NCBI GenBank assembly: GCA_002344795.1
Contig: DDUM01000053.1
Location: forward strand, 840-64,839
DNA from: Flammeovirgaceae bacterium UBA2338
GTDB lineage: Bacteria; Bacteroidota; Bacteroidia; Cytophagales; Cyclobacteriaceae
Direction: 5' to 3'
Length of the DNA stretch: 64,000 nucleotides
Position numbers and translations under genes: made by a program. This document shows positions 8,020-17,971 of this stretch, piece after piece. The first letter of the stretch is position 1. Each line of letters opens with the position of its first letter. The notes under the pieces are model-generated. The model was not told where the DNA came from and made no database searches. It saw nothing but the letters and a program-made list of their open reading frames with translations.

Positions 8020-9363
8020 ATGGAAAAGAACAAAGGAATCTCTCGCAGGAAATTTATCGGCAATACCAGTGCGTTGGCCATGATGACAGCGCTACCAGGC
8101 TTTGCGCAAGCTGCCCCGTCCAATAAAGCTTTGAAGATGGCAGAACGCCATCGGGAAGAGTTGCTCACCTTACTCAAAGACATGGTGCGTGTAAAAAGTC
8201 TTTCAGGAGAGTCTGCTGCCGATGCGCAAAAAGTGGTGAAGCAATACCTTGAAAAGCTTCCCTATCGCATTGAAGAAAGTAACGACCAGCCAAGCAAATA
8301 CGAACAACATCCGGAGTTCATGCCACCCAGCCCTGTAGGAGACGGGCCCTTTACCAATGTGGTGGGTTGGCCAACCAACAGCAAAGGCAAACAGTTTGCT
8401 ATGTTTGCACACATCGATACAGAAGCGGTGTATGAAGGATGGGAAACAGATCCTTATGAACCCAAACTGGTAGGCAATAAATTGTATGGCCTCGGTACAT
8501 CCGATGATAAAGCAGGAGTGGCGGCTATGTTGGTGGCCGCAGCGGCCTTGTCCAAAGCAGGTGAAGCATTGCCTGTGGTAATGAGTTTACATGGCAAAGG
8601 TGGTGGTAGCAGGGGCAGCCTTCCCATCTTTGAGCGGATAAGTAAAACAAATCACAACTTTGGTGCAGTGTTGTATGTGCACCCTGCTGAAACAGGGCGT
8701 GGACTGGAAGACATAAAGAATGCGGTGCAGGGAATTGTAGATCTTGAAATGACCGTAGAAGGGTGGCGAGGTGAACAGATGGAAATCAATAGTATAGATT
8801 CAGCGGAATGGACAGAAGGAGGCAATGCGTTGGACACCTGTTGGCAAATACTTGACCACTTGCGCAACACAGTATTTAGAAATGTATTGGTCAATGTGGG
8901 CATTTTAAATGGAGGCGATCGCATTGGCTCTGTGGCTGACAAAGCTACTGTTACATTCAGGTTGAAGTTTGAAGGTAAGAACACCTGGGGTGATCTTGTA
9001 GGCCGTGCCCGTCAGGCAATCGATGCCTATGTAAAAGCATTGCCTTCTACAGAGAAAAACTATACGGTAGAATTAAAGACCATAGGGTATCGCACCAACC
9101 CGGGAGCAGCCAGTTGGGAAGCACCCGTAAGTAAAGTGTTGCGCCAGTCCATTACAGATATTACAGGTCGTGCTCCCGATGCCTATCCCAATCACTATGC
9201 GGGTGATATCCGTTATCCCATCCGCTTGCTCAATGTTCCCGCTTATGGCATCGGTTCGTTGGGCGGCAATTTTTATGGCCCTAATGAGTGGGTGGATGTA
9301 GACGATTTGGTAAAGTTGGTTGCAGTGTGTATCCAAACCCTTTCGGGCTGGCAGAAAATTTAA
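8020..9363 (+). CDS. M20-family metallohydrolase homologue with missing metal ligands
   Basis: A 447-residue protein with a twin-arginine signal (SRRKFIGNTSALAMM), so probably exported folded. ATG 8020 is preferred over GTG 7984, which is also open. M20 features are partly present: His131 and Asp133 in AHIDT, Asp162 in GTSDDKAG. The position normally holding the catalytic Glu-Glu reads HGKGGGSRGS (residues 191-200), and the C-terminal metal His of the H-x-P-N-E loop is Tyr in NFYGPNEW. The fold should be kept, but classical two-metal peptidase chemistry is doubtful. Upstream is the LuxR regulator on the other strand. Confidence 0.8.
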   Translation: MEKNKGISRRKFIGNTSALAMMTALPGFAQAAPSNKALKMAERHREELLTLLKDMVRVKSLSGESAADAQKVVKQYLEKLPYRIEESNDQPSKYEQHPEFMPPSPVGDGPFTNVVGWPTNSKGKQFAMFAHIDTEAVYEGWETDPYEPKLVGNKLYGLGTSDDKAGVAAMLVAAAALSKAGEALPVVMSLHGKGGGSRGSLPIFERISKTNHNFGAVLYVHPAETGRGLEDIKNAVQGIVDLEMTVEGWRGEQMEINSIDSAEWTEGGNALDTCWQILDHLRNTVFRNVLVNVGILNGGDRIGSVADKATVTFRLKFEGKNTWGDLVGRARQAIDAYVKALPSTEKNYTVELKTIGYRTNPGAASWEAPVSKVLRQSITDITGRAPDAYPNHYAGDIRYPIRLLNVPAYGIGSLGGNFYGPNEWVDVDDLVKLVAVCIQTLSGWQKI

Positions 9364-9543
9364 GGTAATGGAATAAGTTAATTGACTTATCAATCTCTCG
9401 CTTTTCGGGTGAAAGGCTCACCATCCAAATAAAACTCAAATTCGAATTGCGCTTGTTTCCCTACTTTCACGCCTAAGTTAACTTAACCATCAAACCATCA
9501 GAGGAATAACTAACCTACTGACCTAACATTTTAACCACAATTC

Positions 9544-12500
9544 ATGAGAATTAATATCCTTTTTGCAATACTTATAAGTAGTTGCACACTTGCAGTAGGG
9601 CAGACGAAATCTACCGTAGACCCAATTGACAAAAAGCTGTACCAAAGCCTGACGTACCGAAACATCGGTCCTTTTCGCGGGGGCAGATCAACAGCAGTAA
9701 CCGGAATACCAGATCAGATTTTTACCTATTATATGGGCACCACAGGTGGTGGTGTATGGAAAACTACAGATGGCGGAACCACATGGAATAATATTTCTGA
9801 TGGTTACATCCACACAGGAGGTATTGGGGACGTTACTGTTGCACCTTCCGATCCGAATATTGTGTTCGTAGGCACAGGTGAAGCTCCAGTGCGTGGTGTA
9901 AAAACATCGCATGGTGATGGCCTTTATAAATCCACCGATGCTGGCGCAACCTGGAAGCACATGGGACTTGCAGCCACAAGGCACATTAGTCGTGTGTTTG
10001 TGCATCCTAAAAATCCAAACAAAGTATATGTAGCTGCACAAGGAAATCCATGGGGACCGAACGAGGAGCGCGGTATTTATTTATCCGAAGATGGAGGTAC
10101 CACATTTAAAAAGATTCTTTATGTAAATGAAAACTCAGGCATTGCAGACTTGTCTGTAGATGCAACTAATCCTGATATCATGATGGCTACTTCGTGGGAC
10201 TTCAACCGCAAGCCATGGGTAGTACAAAGCGGTGGTCCTGGCAGCCGTGTTTTTAAAACGACTGATGGAGGAATTACGTGGAAAGAAATTAACAAAGGGC
10301 TACCCGATCTGAAAGGTAAAATGGGAATAGCCATTTCACCTGCCAACCCTAAGATTGTTTATATAGCAATTGAAGCTTTAGGTGATAAGGGTGGGGTGTA
10401 CCGCTCAGATGATGGAGGAGAATCATTCAGGCAAACGACTAACGACCCTACTACTTATGCTCGTGCATGGTATTATATGCACATCATCGCTGATCCCAAT
10501 GACGAGGATGAATTGTGGGTAATGAACAGTTCTGCCATGAAATCCATTGATGGCGGCAAGACGTTCAGAGGTGTAGGGGGCAGTCATCCCGATCACCATG
10601 ATATGTGGATCAATCCCAATAATAGTAAGATCATGATCAATGCCAACGATGGTGGCGGATCAGTAACCTATAACGGAGGAGAAACCTGGTCTACCTTAAT
10701 GAACCAGCCTACTGGTCAGTTTTACCGTGTGATTACAGACAACCAGTATCCATATCGTATTTATTCGGGTCAGCAGGATAACACCACTATTGCAATCAAC
10801 AGCACTTCACAAGATCAGGGTATTGGTCGCATGCACTGGAATGAAGTACGTGCAGGAGAGTCATCCACGGTGGCTTTTGATGCCAACAACCCAAGGTTTA
10901 TCTACTCTACCTACTTCGCAGGTAATTTTGTAGAGTGGGACAGCAAGATAGACAACACCCGCATGGTGCGCCCTTTCCCTGAACAAGTAAGTGGTGAGCA
11001 ACCTAAAAATTTGAAATACCGCGCCAACTGGAACGGACCCGTATTGGTGTCTCCACATAATCCCAATGTGATTTATTACGGATCGCAATACGTGATGAAA
11101 TCCGTTGACCGTGGCGTAAACTGGGAAGTGATGAGCGAAGACCTGACACGTAACGACAAAGCCCATCAGGGTAAGGGTGGTATACCCATTTCCAATGAAC
11201 AAATCACGGCAGAGAGTTATAACAACGTTTTCAACATAGAAGAATCATTGTTGAAAGAAGGTGTGATTTGGGTAGGATCCGATGATGGGTTAGTACACGT
11301 TACACAAGATGGAGGCAAAACCTGGACCAATGTAACACCCAAAGGCTTGAAGGAAGCGATCATCAATGTAGTAGAACCTTCTCCACACGATCCAGCCTCG
11401 GCTTACATTGCAGTGGCGGGTTATAAGATGAATGACTTTACACCACACATTTTTAAAACCAAGAATTATGGTAAGACCTGGGTGGAAATTGTAAATGGTA
11501 TTCCTAACAATACGTTTGCGCGTACGGTAAGAGAAGATCCTGATCGCAAAGGATTGTTGTATGCCGGTACGGAAAACGGTTTGTTTGTTTCGTTTGATGA
11601 TGGTGCCAACTGGCAATCACTGCAGAACAATTTACCTCAAGTACCCATTACAGATTTACGCGTAAAAAGAAAAGATTTGGTAGTGTCTACACAAGGAAGG
11701 GCACTGTGGATATTGGATGATCTTACTCCGCTGCATCAGATTTCTGATAAGGTGGCCAAGGCAGACTACTATTTGTACAAACCACGTGATGCCTATGCAC
11801 CGTTGGCCAGAGCATTTAGTCTGAATGGTGACCAGGGAACAAACCCTAAAAGAGGAGCGCAGCTTACCTATGTGCTCAATAAATCGGTAGGTGAAGACGT
11901 GCCGATGTCAATGGAGATAATAAACCAATCAGGCGAGGTAGTGTATACCGAGTCGACACACGCTCCAAAAACAGAATGCGATGTGTTCACCAGGAAACAA
12001 TTAAAACGAGATGTGGGTGCACATTCCTGGAATTGGAATATGCGTATTGGTCAGTTTGATTGTATCAAAGAATTGACGATGACCAACCGGGATTTGAGCG
12101 CTTACGATGCTGCACCTGGAAAGTACCAGGCGCGATTCAAGGTGGGAGCCTTTACACAAGTGCAGGATTTTGAAGTGAAGATCGACCCAAGAATAGAAGA
12201 GAGCATACCGGGAGCGGCTGCAGCCTATGTAGAACGCGATCAACTTTCTGCGTCTTTGCTGGTAGGTGCCACAGAGATGTCTAAAGGTGTCAGGTACCTG
12301 AGAAAAGTGAAACAACAACTTGATTTTATTCTGGATGAATCCACCTCAAAGGATCTCGTAGATGGAGGCAAGGCGCTCAATGCAAAAATTGACGCATGGA
12401 TTGAGAATATCCTGCAAAAGGAATTGCGTACGCAGCAAAATAACTATCAGTATGAGGCCCGTCTATTGGTGAAATACAAAATTTTGCTGAATGACATGGG

Positions 12501-12699
12501 TGACGGAAATGTACCGGTAACACAAGGAACAAAAGATGTGACTAAGGATTACCTGCAGAGGTGGAAGGTATTCAAAGATGAGCTGGAAAAAATAATCAGT
12601 GAAGACGTGAATAACTACAGTGATGTTTTGAAAGGAGCAGGGTTACCTGAGTTCATTTATCCCAAGTTGGAAAACATTAACATTAAGGGCAAGAATTAG
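9544..12699 (+). CDS. Exported VPS10/BNR-type beta-propeller protein
   Basis: A 1051-residue secreted protein: signal peptide of about 20 residues ending in AVGQ, then a long run of sialidase-type Asp-box repeats (TTDGGTTWNN, STDAGATWKH, SEDGGTTFKK, TTDGGITWKE, SDDGGESFRQ, TQDGGKTWTN). These build one or two beta-propellers up to about residue 730, followed by a C-terminal region with an Ig-like segment and a helical end. Such proteins are abundant in Bacteroidota and often labelled glycosyl hydrolase or sortilin-like, but no catalytic residues for sugar cleavage are evident. A role in outer-surface binding or processing is likely. A strong terminator follows. Confidence 0.85.
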   Translation: MRINILFAILISSCTLAVGQTKSTVDPIDKKLYQSLTYRNIGPFRGGRSTAVTGIPDQIFTYYMGTTGGGVWKTTDGGTTWNNISDGYIHTGGIGDVTVAPSDPNIVFVGTGEAPVRGVKTSHGDGLYKSTDAGATWKHMGLAATRHISRVFVHPKNPNKVYVAAQGNPWGPNEERGIYLSEDGGTTFKKILYVNENSGIADLSVDATNPDIMMATSWDFNRKPWVVQSGGPGSRVFKTTDGGITWKEINKGLPDLKGKMGIAISPANPKIVYIAIEALGDKGGVYRSDDGGESFRQTTNDPTTYARAWYYMHIIADPNDEDELWVMNSSAMKSIDGGKTFRGVGGSHPDHHDMWINPNNSKIMINANDGGGSVTYNGGETWSTLMNQPTGQFYRVITDNQYPYRIYSGQQDNTTIAINSTSQDQGIGRMHWNEVRAGESSTVAFDANNPRFIYSTYFAGNFVEWDSKIDNTRMVRPFPEQVSGEQPKNLKYRANWNGPVLVSPHNPNVIYYGSQYVMKSVDRGVNWEVMSEDLTRNDKAHQGKGGIPISNEQITAESYNNVFNIEESLLKEGVIWVGSDDGLVHVTQDGGKTWTNVTPKGLKEAIINVVEPSPHDPASAYIAVAGYKMNDFTPHIFKTKNYGKTWVEIVNGIPNNTFARTVREDPDRKGLLYAGTENGLFVSFDDGANWQSLQNNLPQVPITDLRVKRKDLVVSTQGRALWILDDLTPLHQISDKVAKADYYLYKPRDAYAPLARAFSLNGDQGTNPKRGAQLTYVLNKSVGEDVPMSMEIINQSGEVVYTESTHAPKTECDVFTRKQLKRDVGAHSWNWNMRIGQFDCIKELTMTNRDLSAYDAAPGKYQARFKVGAFTQVQDFEVKIDPRIEESIPGAAAAYVERDQLSASLLVGATEMSKGVRYLRKVKQQLDFILDESTSKDLVDGGKALNAKIDAWIENILQKELRTQQNNYQYEARLLVKYKILLNDMGDGNVPVTQGTKDVTKDYLQRWKVFKDELEKIISEDVNNYSDVLKGAGLPEFIYPKLENINIKGKN

Positions 12700-12721
12700 A
12701 AAACAAGATCAAGCCTCATAA

Positions 12722-12760
12722 CAAAACCGCTTACTCACATTGGGTAAGCGGTTTTGTTTT
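12722..12760 (+). terminator. Rho-independent terminator after the propeller gene
   Basis: Perfect 13-bp stem (CAAAACCGCTTAC and its complement GTAAGCGGTTTTG), nine-base loop, then TTTT. It lies between convergent genes and has an A-rich left side, so it could act in both directions. Confidence 0.9.
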
Positions 12761-12774
12761 ATCAGGACTCGGCA

Positions 12775-13872
12775 TCACAAATACCCATTACTATAAGAAA
12801 GCAAACGAATTAAATTCACCGCTTTCAATAGATCAAACTGCATGGCAGCAACGATACTGTGCACCGCCAGGAGTTCCCTGTCAATCGACATGGTATCCAT
12901 AGTACAAAACTGGTCGATCGTCATTTTGGCTTTACTATAACCTTCTGCTTCGAACATGCCTAAAACGGAAATGGTATTTTCCTCCGTGGTGATAGTACGC
13001 TCCTTGGGCGTGTAACCCATTTGTTCGATAATGGTCTCGGCCACTGCCCAGGTCGACCATGGGTTTTGACCTGTCACCAGATTGCCATCTTTGCTTACCC
13101 TATTCAGGTACATAAATCCTTCATTGAATTGAGCTCCATTTTCAGTCAATTTATCCTGTAATAAGAACGGGAAAATTTCGGCTGCATCAGGAATGAGCAA
13201 CAACTCTTCCTCATTGGTAAAACTGCTAACTGTTCTGTTGGCCAATAAGGGGCTGCCATCGCTGAGGGTTACATTGACCAGTGCCGCAGGGCCATGGCAC
13301 ACGGCACCTACCACTTTGCCAGACTCGTAGTAAGCCATGACAAGAGACTGAATGTGTTCATTCTCAGGAAAGTCAAACATGGCTCCCTTACCACCTACAA
13401 AGTAGACAGCTTCGTATTCTTTTGGGTCAACATCTTTCATGGGTATGCTATGAGTTACTTTAGCTTGCGCAGTAGCATCATTCAAGAATGCGTAATCAAA
13501 GTCCTTCATATCACCGTCATCAATAACTACTGGAGGATTACCTCCTTTTGGACTGGCCACATCTACTTGAAATCCGTTGGCCTGAAATACATAATACGCC
13601 CGGGACAATTCTGTTAGTTCATAACCTGTGCTTTTGCCACTACTACCCATTTGATCTGTACTTGTTACTACTGCTAATATTTTACCTCGGTAGGGAATTA
13701 TATCCTCTGTGAGATACGACAATTCTGATGGGGATGTAGTTTTAATATCCTTTCCCGATTCAGGAATAGGGGGAAGCAGGCTCATGAACCAAACCCCGAA
13801 TAGCACAATTGTTGTAATTAGCCCTGCAAATACGATAAGGGACCATTTGATGATTTTTCTTTTTCCAGACAT
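12775..13872 (-). CDS. Membrane-anchored DJ-1/PfpI-family protein
   Basis: A 365-residue protein: an N-terminal membrane anchor (about residues 6-28) followed by a DJ-1/PfpI class I amidotransferase-like domain. The nucleophile elbow is clear, VGAVCHGPAAL with Cys192, and the subfamily VYFVGGKGAMFDFP segment precedes it. This pattern is nearest to Hsp31-like glyoxalase or chaperone members. A helical C-terminal extension of about 80 residues is not part of the fold. ATG 13872 is preferred to an upstream TTG. It is downstream of an AraC regulator on the same strand (gap 80 bases), so the regulator may control it. Confidence 0.85.
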   Translation of the reverse strand: MSGKRKIIKWSLIVFAGLITTIVLFGVWFMSLLPPIPESGKDIKTTSPSELSYLTEDIIPYRGKILAVVTSTDQMGSSGKSTGYELTELSRAYYVFQANGFQVDVASPKGGNPPVVIDDGDMKDFDYAFLNDATAQAKVTHSIPMKDVDPKEYEAVYFVGGKGAMFDFPENEHIQSLVMAYYESGKVVGAVCHGPAALVNVTLSDGSPLLANRTVSSFTNEEELLLIPDAAEIFPFLLQDKLTENGAQFNEGFMYLNRVSKDGNLVTGQNPWSTWAVAETIIEQMGYTPKERTITTEENTISVLGMFEAEGYSKAKMTIDQFCTMDTMSIDRELLAVHSIVAAMQFDLLKAVNLIRLLSYSNGYL

Positions 13873-13952
13873 AACGATTTGTTTTTTGAGGCAAATGTGT
13901 CGCAATCTCTGGTCAAAGGCTTTTCAAATGATCATTTCGATAGGCGAATGGA

Positions 13953-14996
13953 TCATTTAGGCAACAGTTTACGGTAGGCCATAGGAGTTTCTCCTGTTTG
14001 CTTTTTAAATGCTGTGTTAAAACTGGAAATGCTGTTGAAACCCACTTCATAGGCGATGGCAGCAATGGTTTGGTTTTTGAATTGCTCCTGTTGAAACAAT
14101 CGTTGCGCTGCTTCAATACGGTAGCTGTTGATAAAATTATTGTAGTTCATACCGCTTTGAAGGTTGATAACCTGCGAAACAATTTGCGGGCTCTGGTGAA
14201 GCGATTCACTGAGTGACTTTAAAGTAAGGTTGGGATTTTGATATTGCTTTTCCTCAACAATAAGTTTCAGTGCTTTTGCAAATATTTGTTTGCGCTGCTC
14301 ATCCGTAACAGGAGTGGTTTTATATTTGGTGTGATCTATTTTTTGAATATAGCCTTTCTGGAATACGACAAAACTGATCACGTAAGCGACAAGAGAATAT
14401 AGGATCGGTCCAATGATATAGGGAACAGTCTCATCAAAGAGATTCAAAACATACACTACCCAAATGGCCAGTAGTCCATAAAAGAATAATCTCAAAAGGG
14501 CAAACACATCTTTGTCGAGTCCAGCCTCCTTTTGTTGAAGAACATACCGGTAACTGAACAACAGGTAGAGCAGAAAGTGGAGATAGTAGGTCAAGAAGAT
14601 TGATGCAAATAAAAGTAAGGGAAGTGTTTTCGTATGGTGTTCTTCAAACTGGAATCCAATGGCGATGCCCAGGAGCACAGGAATAAAGTGAAGAAGGTGT
14701 TTCCTTTTAAGTCGAAATGATTTTTGAGTGGACGAAAGTGCAAAGAGATAGTACAAAGGGCCTATGGCCATGATGGCACTTAGTCCCACAAAAATGATTT
14801 TAATGTCAATGTTGTCTGTGAATTCCAGAAATACAGATTTGCCCACCCGAAAGGAAAGGATGATCAATAGGCCACTGAGAAGTCTGTTGGAGAGCGCATT
14901 TCCTTTTGGGTAGACCCAAAGAAACAAGGCCAGGAATAACCCATGGATTACCCCGAGTCCGCTGATGATTACCAAAATAATATCATTTGCACTCAT
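13953..14996 (-). CDS. AraC-family regulator with seven-helix membrane sensor
   Basis: A 347-residue protein. The N-terminal 220 residues contain about seven hydrophobic helices, a membrane-sensor layout frequent in Bacteroidota. After a linker, the C-terminal AraC domain starts near residue 250: NPNLTLKSLSESLHQSPQIV for the first helix-turn-helix and IAAIAYEVGFNSISSFNTAF for the second, ending with KKQTGETPMAYRK. ATG 14996 is used; TTG nine bases earlier is possible. It probably senses a membrane or external signal and controls the downstream DJ-1 gene or the divergent M13 peptidase gene. Confidence 0.88.
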   Translation of the reverse strand: MSANDIILVIISGLGVIHGLFLALFLWVYPKGNALSNRLLSGLLIILSFRVGKSVFLEFTDNIDIKIIFVGLSAIMAIGPLYYLFALSSTQKSFRLKRKHLLHFIPVLLGIAIGFQFEEHHTKTLPLLLFASIFLTYYLHFLLYLLFSYRYVLQQKEAGLDKDVFALLRLFFYGLLAIWVVYVLNLFDETVPYIIGPILYSLVAYVISFVVFQKGYIQKIDHTKYKTTPVTDEQRKQIFAKALKLIVEEKQYQNPNLTLKSLSESLHQSPQIVSQVINLQSGMNYNNFINSYRIEAAQRLFQQEQFKNQTIAAIAYEVGFNSISSFNTAFKKQTGETPMAYRKLLPK

Positions 14997-15194
14997 TAGA
15001 CGCAAATTAAGTAATTACTCCAATTTTAAGATGTTGCATTCAATAACCATCTTGCCACCAGGGCTATATTCAGGTAGCCAATGCCTCGTAAGAAAACCGC
15101 TAACAGAATAATCTTCTTCTTCACTTTGAAATTTTCATATCTTTAGGGCAAACGAATACCCAATCTCCTCCCTTTAAGAACAAACTAATAATTG

Positions 15195-17210
15195 ATGAAA
15201 AAGATACTTTATTGTGCACTCATTGCACTTGTTACCCTCTCCTGTACCGAGAAGGAAAAAGAAACCAGAAAATTTGTGGATGTAGAAGGGTTGAGCCCCT
15301 CTATCAAGCCCGGTGACAACTTCTTCATGTATGTGAACGGAACCTGGTACGACACCGCTAAAATTGCGGATGACCAGTCGGGCGTTGGCTCGTATAGCTT
15401 TCTGAACATCCCTCAAAAAGTGTTGCTCCAGAACATTCTGGAAGAAGTAGCTGCTGGCACACATCCCGAGGGAAGTGTGGAACAGAAAGTAGGCGACTTT
15501 TATGCTTCGGGCATGGATTCAACGGCCATCAACCAACGGGGATATGAACCCATTCAACCTGTGCTGGCCAAAATTGAGGCCATCAACGACAAGGCATCAC
15601 TGATGCGCTTTGTTGCTGATGAAGCAAAAGTGGGGAACAACTCCATCTTTAATTTCAGGGTTTCACCAGACGATAAAAACAGCACCATTAACATTGCGCA
15701 TTTCAGCCAGGCCGGTATAGGTTTACCTGATCGCGACTATTATTTCAAAACGGATGTATCCACGTTGGGTATTCAAAATGCTTACAAAGCCTATATCGCC
15801 AGGTTGTTTGAACTCACCGGTGATGCACCTGCCGATGCCACAAGGAAAGCAGACCTGGTCTATGGTATAGAGACACAGCTGGCGGCATCCCATAAAACAA
15901 GAATTGAGCGCAGACAGGTAAGGAATAACTACCACAAGCTGGCGGTGGCGGATCTGCAGAAAAAACAACCCAATATCGGGTGGGGTGATTTGTTGAACAA
16001 TCTAGGATTGGATACGGATACAGTGGATATCCGGCAGCCTGTTTATTACGATAAGTTAAATACCATGTTGCAATCTGTATCCATCAATGATTGGAAGGTG
16101 TACCTCAAAGCCACTACGATATCAGCTTATGATCCGTACCTGAGTCGTCCATTTGAACAAGCATCGTTTGAATACAACAAAGCATTGTCGGGGCAGTCTA
16201 TGGAGAAGCCGCGGGAGCAAGAAATCGCTCAGGTAGTAGACCGGCAGCTGAGCTTTGCACTGGGGCAGTTGTATGTAAAGAGACATTTCGGGGAGGATGC
16301 CAAAAAGAGGGTAGGTGAACTGGTGGACAATCTGCAGAAGGCATTTGAAAACAGGATCAACAACCTGAGTTGGATGAGCGACAGCACCAAGGTTCAAGCC
16401 AAAGAGAAGCTCAATGCCATTACCAAAAAGTTAGGTTATCCGGATATCTGGAGGGAGTATAACGTTACTATTGACAGGGATCAATATTTTGAAAACGTTG
16501 TTGCGCTAAAGAAGGACGACTATCAATACCAAATTGGAAAATTAAACAAGCCACCTTATAAGCACGAGTGGGGGACATCACCTTCTACGGTGACTGCTTA
16601 TTACAATCCTTCCTTTAACGAGATTGTTTTCCCTGCCGGGATTCTTCAATATCCTTACTTTGATCTTTATGCAGACGATGCCATCAATTATGGAGGTATT
16701 GGTATGGTGATCGGTCATGAACTGACACATGCCTTCGATGACCAGGGTGCACAATATGACAAGGATGGCAACGTGAAAAACTGGTGGACGGATGAGGACT
16801 ACAAAAAGTTCAACGAGAAAACACAATTGTTGATTGACCGCTACAGTACTTTCACCGTGCTGGACAGTGTACATGTGAAAGGTGCCATGACCATTGGAGA
16901 AAACACGGCAGACAACGGAGGTATTTCCATTGCATACGATGCATTCAAGCTGACAAAGCAAGGACAGGACACGACCAAGATCGATGGCTTTACACCCGAT
17001 CAACGGTTCTTCTTATCCATTGCCCGTATATGGCGCGTAAAAACCCGCGATGAATTCATGCGGACGTATGTGAATACCAACTCTCACTCACCGGCCATGT
17101 GGCGTGTCAATGGGCCATTGATGAATTTCACTCCGTTCTATGAAGCGTTCAACGTACAGCCTGGTGACAAAAACTACAAGCCAGAAGAGGAGAGGATAAA
17201 GATTTGGTAG
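15195..17210 (+). CDS. M13-family metallopeptidase lipoprotein (neprilysin-like)
   Basis: A 671-residue zinc peptidase. The N-terminus is a lipoprotein signal (LVTLSC, Cys17). The neprilysin fold is full length: an N-terminal M13 domain from about residue 35 (PGDNFFMYVNGTW), then the catalytic part with HELTH (His508, Glu509, His512) and the third ligand Glu569 in GENTADNGG. The substrate-binding motif NAYYNP-like is TAYYNPSFNEIVFP. The C-terminus ends in a charged IKIW rather than the C-x-x-W of eukaryotic members. Its job is probably degradation of peptides at the cell surface. It has ATG three bases after an in-frame TTG, and ends before a small hairpin terminator. Confidence 0.93.
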   Translation: MKKILYCALIALVTLSCTEKEKETRKFVDVEGLSPSIKPGDNFFMYVNGTWYDTAKIADDQSGVGSYSFLNIPQKVLLQNILEEVAAGTHPEGSVEQKVGDFYASGMDSTAINQRGYEPIQPVLAKIEAINDKASLMRFVADEAKVGNNSIFNFRVSPDDKNSTINIAHFSQAGIGLPDRDYYFKTDVSTLGIQNAYKAYIARLFELTGDAPADATRKADLVYGIETQLAASHKTRIERRQVRNNYHKLAVADLQKKQPNIGWGDLLNNLGLDTDTVDIRQPVYYDKLNTMLQSVSINDWKVYLKATTISAYDPYLSRPFEQASFEYNKALSGQSMEKPREQEIAQVVDRQLSFALGQLYVKRHFGEDAKKRVGELVDNLQKAFENRINNLSWMSDSTKVQAKEKLNAITKKLGYPDIWREYNVTIDRDQYFENVVALKKDDYQYQIGKLNKPPYKHEWGTSPSTVTAYYNPSFNEIVFPAGILQYPYFDLYADDAINYGGIGMVIGHELTHAFDDQGAQYDKDGNVKNWWTDEDYKKFNEKTQLLIDRYSTFTVLDSVHVKGAMTIGENTADNGGISIAYDAFKLTKQGQDTTKIDGFTPDQRFFLSIARIWRVKTRDEFMRTYVNTNSHSPAMWRVNGPLMNFTPFYEAFNVQPGDKNYKPEEERIKIW

Positions 17211-17219
17211 ACATAAACT

Positions 17220-17242
17220 AGAGCGGAAGTTACTTCCGCTCT
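17220..17242 (+). terminator. Hairpin after the M13 peptidase gene
   Basis: A perfect 10-bp stem, AGAGCGGAAG and CTTCCGCTCT, with a three-base loop, 10 bases after the stop codon. The downstream T-run is weak (TTAACA), so it may end transcription inefficiently or serve to protect the mRNA end. Confidence 0.6.
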
Positions 17243-17265
17243 TAACAGAATGTGTATCTTGGAGA

Positions 17266-17835
17266 ATGATTAAACTGAAGCAACTCATTTATTTGTTTCT
17301 TTTGATCTCGTTCAGTTGTAAAAACACAACTCAAAAGGATACCGTAAATAATATGGCTATTGCCAGCGCCTTTGTGGATGCCTTCTATTCATTCGACAGC
17401 GATTCCCTACACGCTGTGTTATCAGAAGCCGAAGCATCCCAACCTGAAATTCTGTATTATCAAAAGTGGGCAGAGTGTGGTCACTATGAAGTATTGCAAA
17501 GAGATAGCCATTTTGTGAAAAATGATTCTACAGTCATCTTTCCCATCACCGTGAAAGATGATCTGATGGGCGCACTTCATATTGATTTTAATGTGACCGA
17601 CACCTTTCATATTGTTATACGAGATGGAAAGATTCGTTCCGTTAAGACCTCCTCTAACGACCCGGATGAATACTACGATGCTAAGGAATGGGTGAAAGAA
17701 CACCGCCCTGAGTACATTGAAAAGGCATGCGAAGGCATTTGGGAGGGAGGACCAACACCCTGCGAATGTGTACAAGGGATGGTGAAGGGATTCCACGCCA
17801 TTAAAGAACAGGAGACTACTGCTCCCTCTCCATAA
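17266..17835 (+). CDS. Small lipoprotein, hypothetical
   Basis: A 189-residue lipoprotein with signal LLISFSC (lipidated Cys18). The mature part starts with a short linker and continues with a small folded domain (AFVDAFYSFDSDSLHAVLSEAE near residues 36-58), which looks like a nuclear-transport-factor-2-like fold used in many secreted proteins, though I cannot prove that. Four cysteines near the C-terminus (KACEGIWEGGPTPCECVQG and one before) could form disulphides or bind metal. It follows the M13 gene by 55 bases across a hairpin. Family not recognised. Confidence 0.7.
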   Translation: MIKLKQLIYLFLLISFSCKNTTQKDTVNNMAIASAFVDAFYSFDSDSLHAVLSEAEASQPEILYYQKWAECGHYEVLQRDSHFVKNDSTVIFPITVKDDLMGALHIDFNVTDTFHIVIRDGKIRSVKTSSNDPDEYYDAKEWVKEHRPEYIEKACEGIWEGGPTPCECVQGMVKGFHAIKEQETTAPSP

Positions 17836-17971
17836 GGGAGTCCATCCTTCGCCTAACGCGAAACTTAGTTCAGTGCCTGATCAGAACAACCTGATACTGC
17901 AACTTTGGCGGATGTGACATCTATCATGTCAGCCATGAGCAATTCGTTACTGAGTTCCTTATATTTATCCC

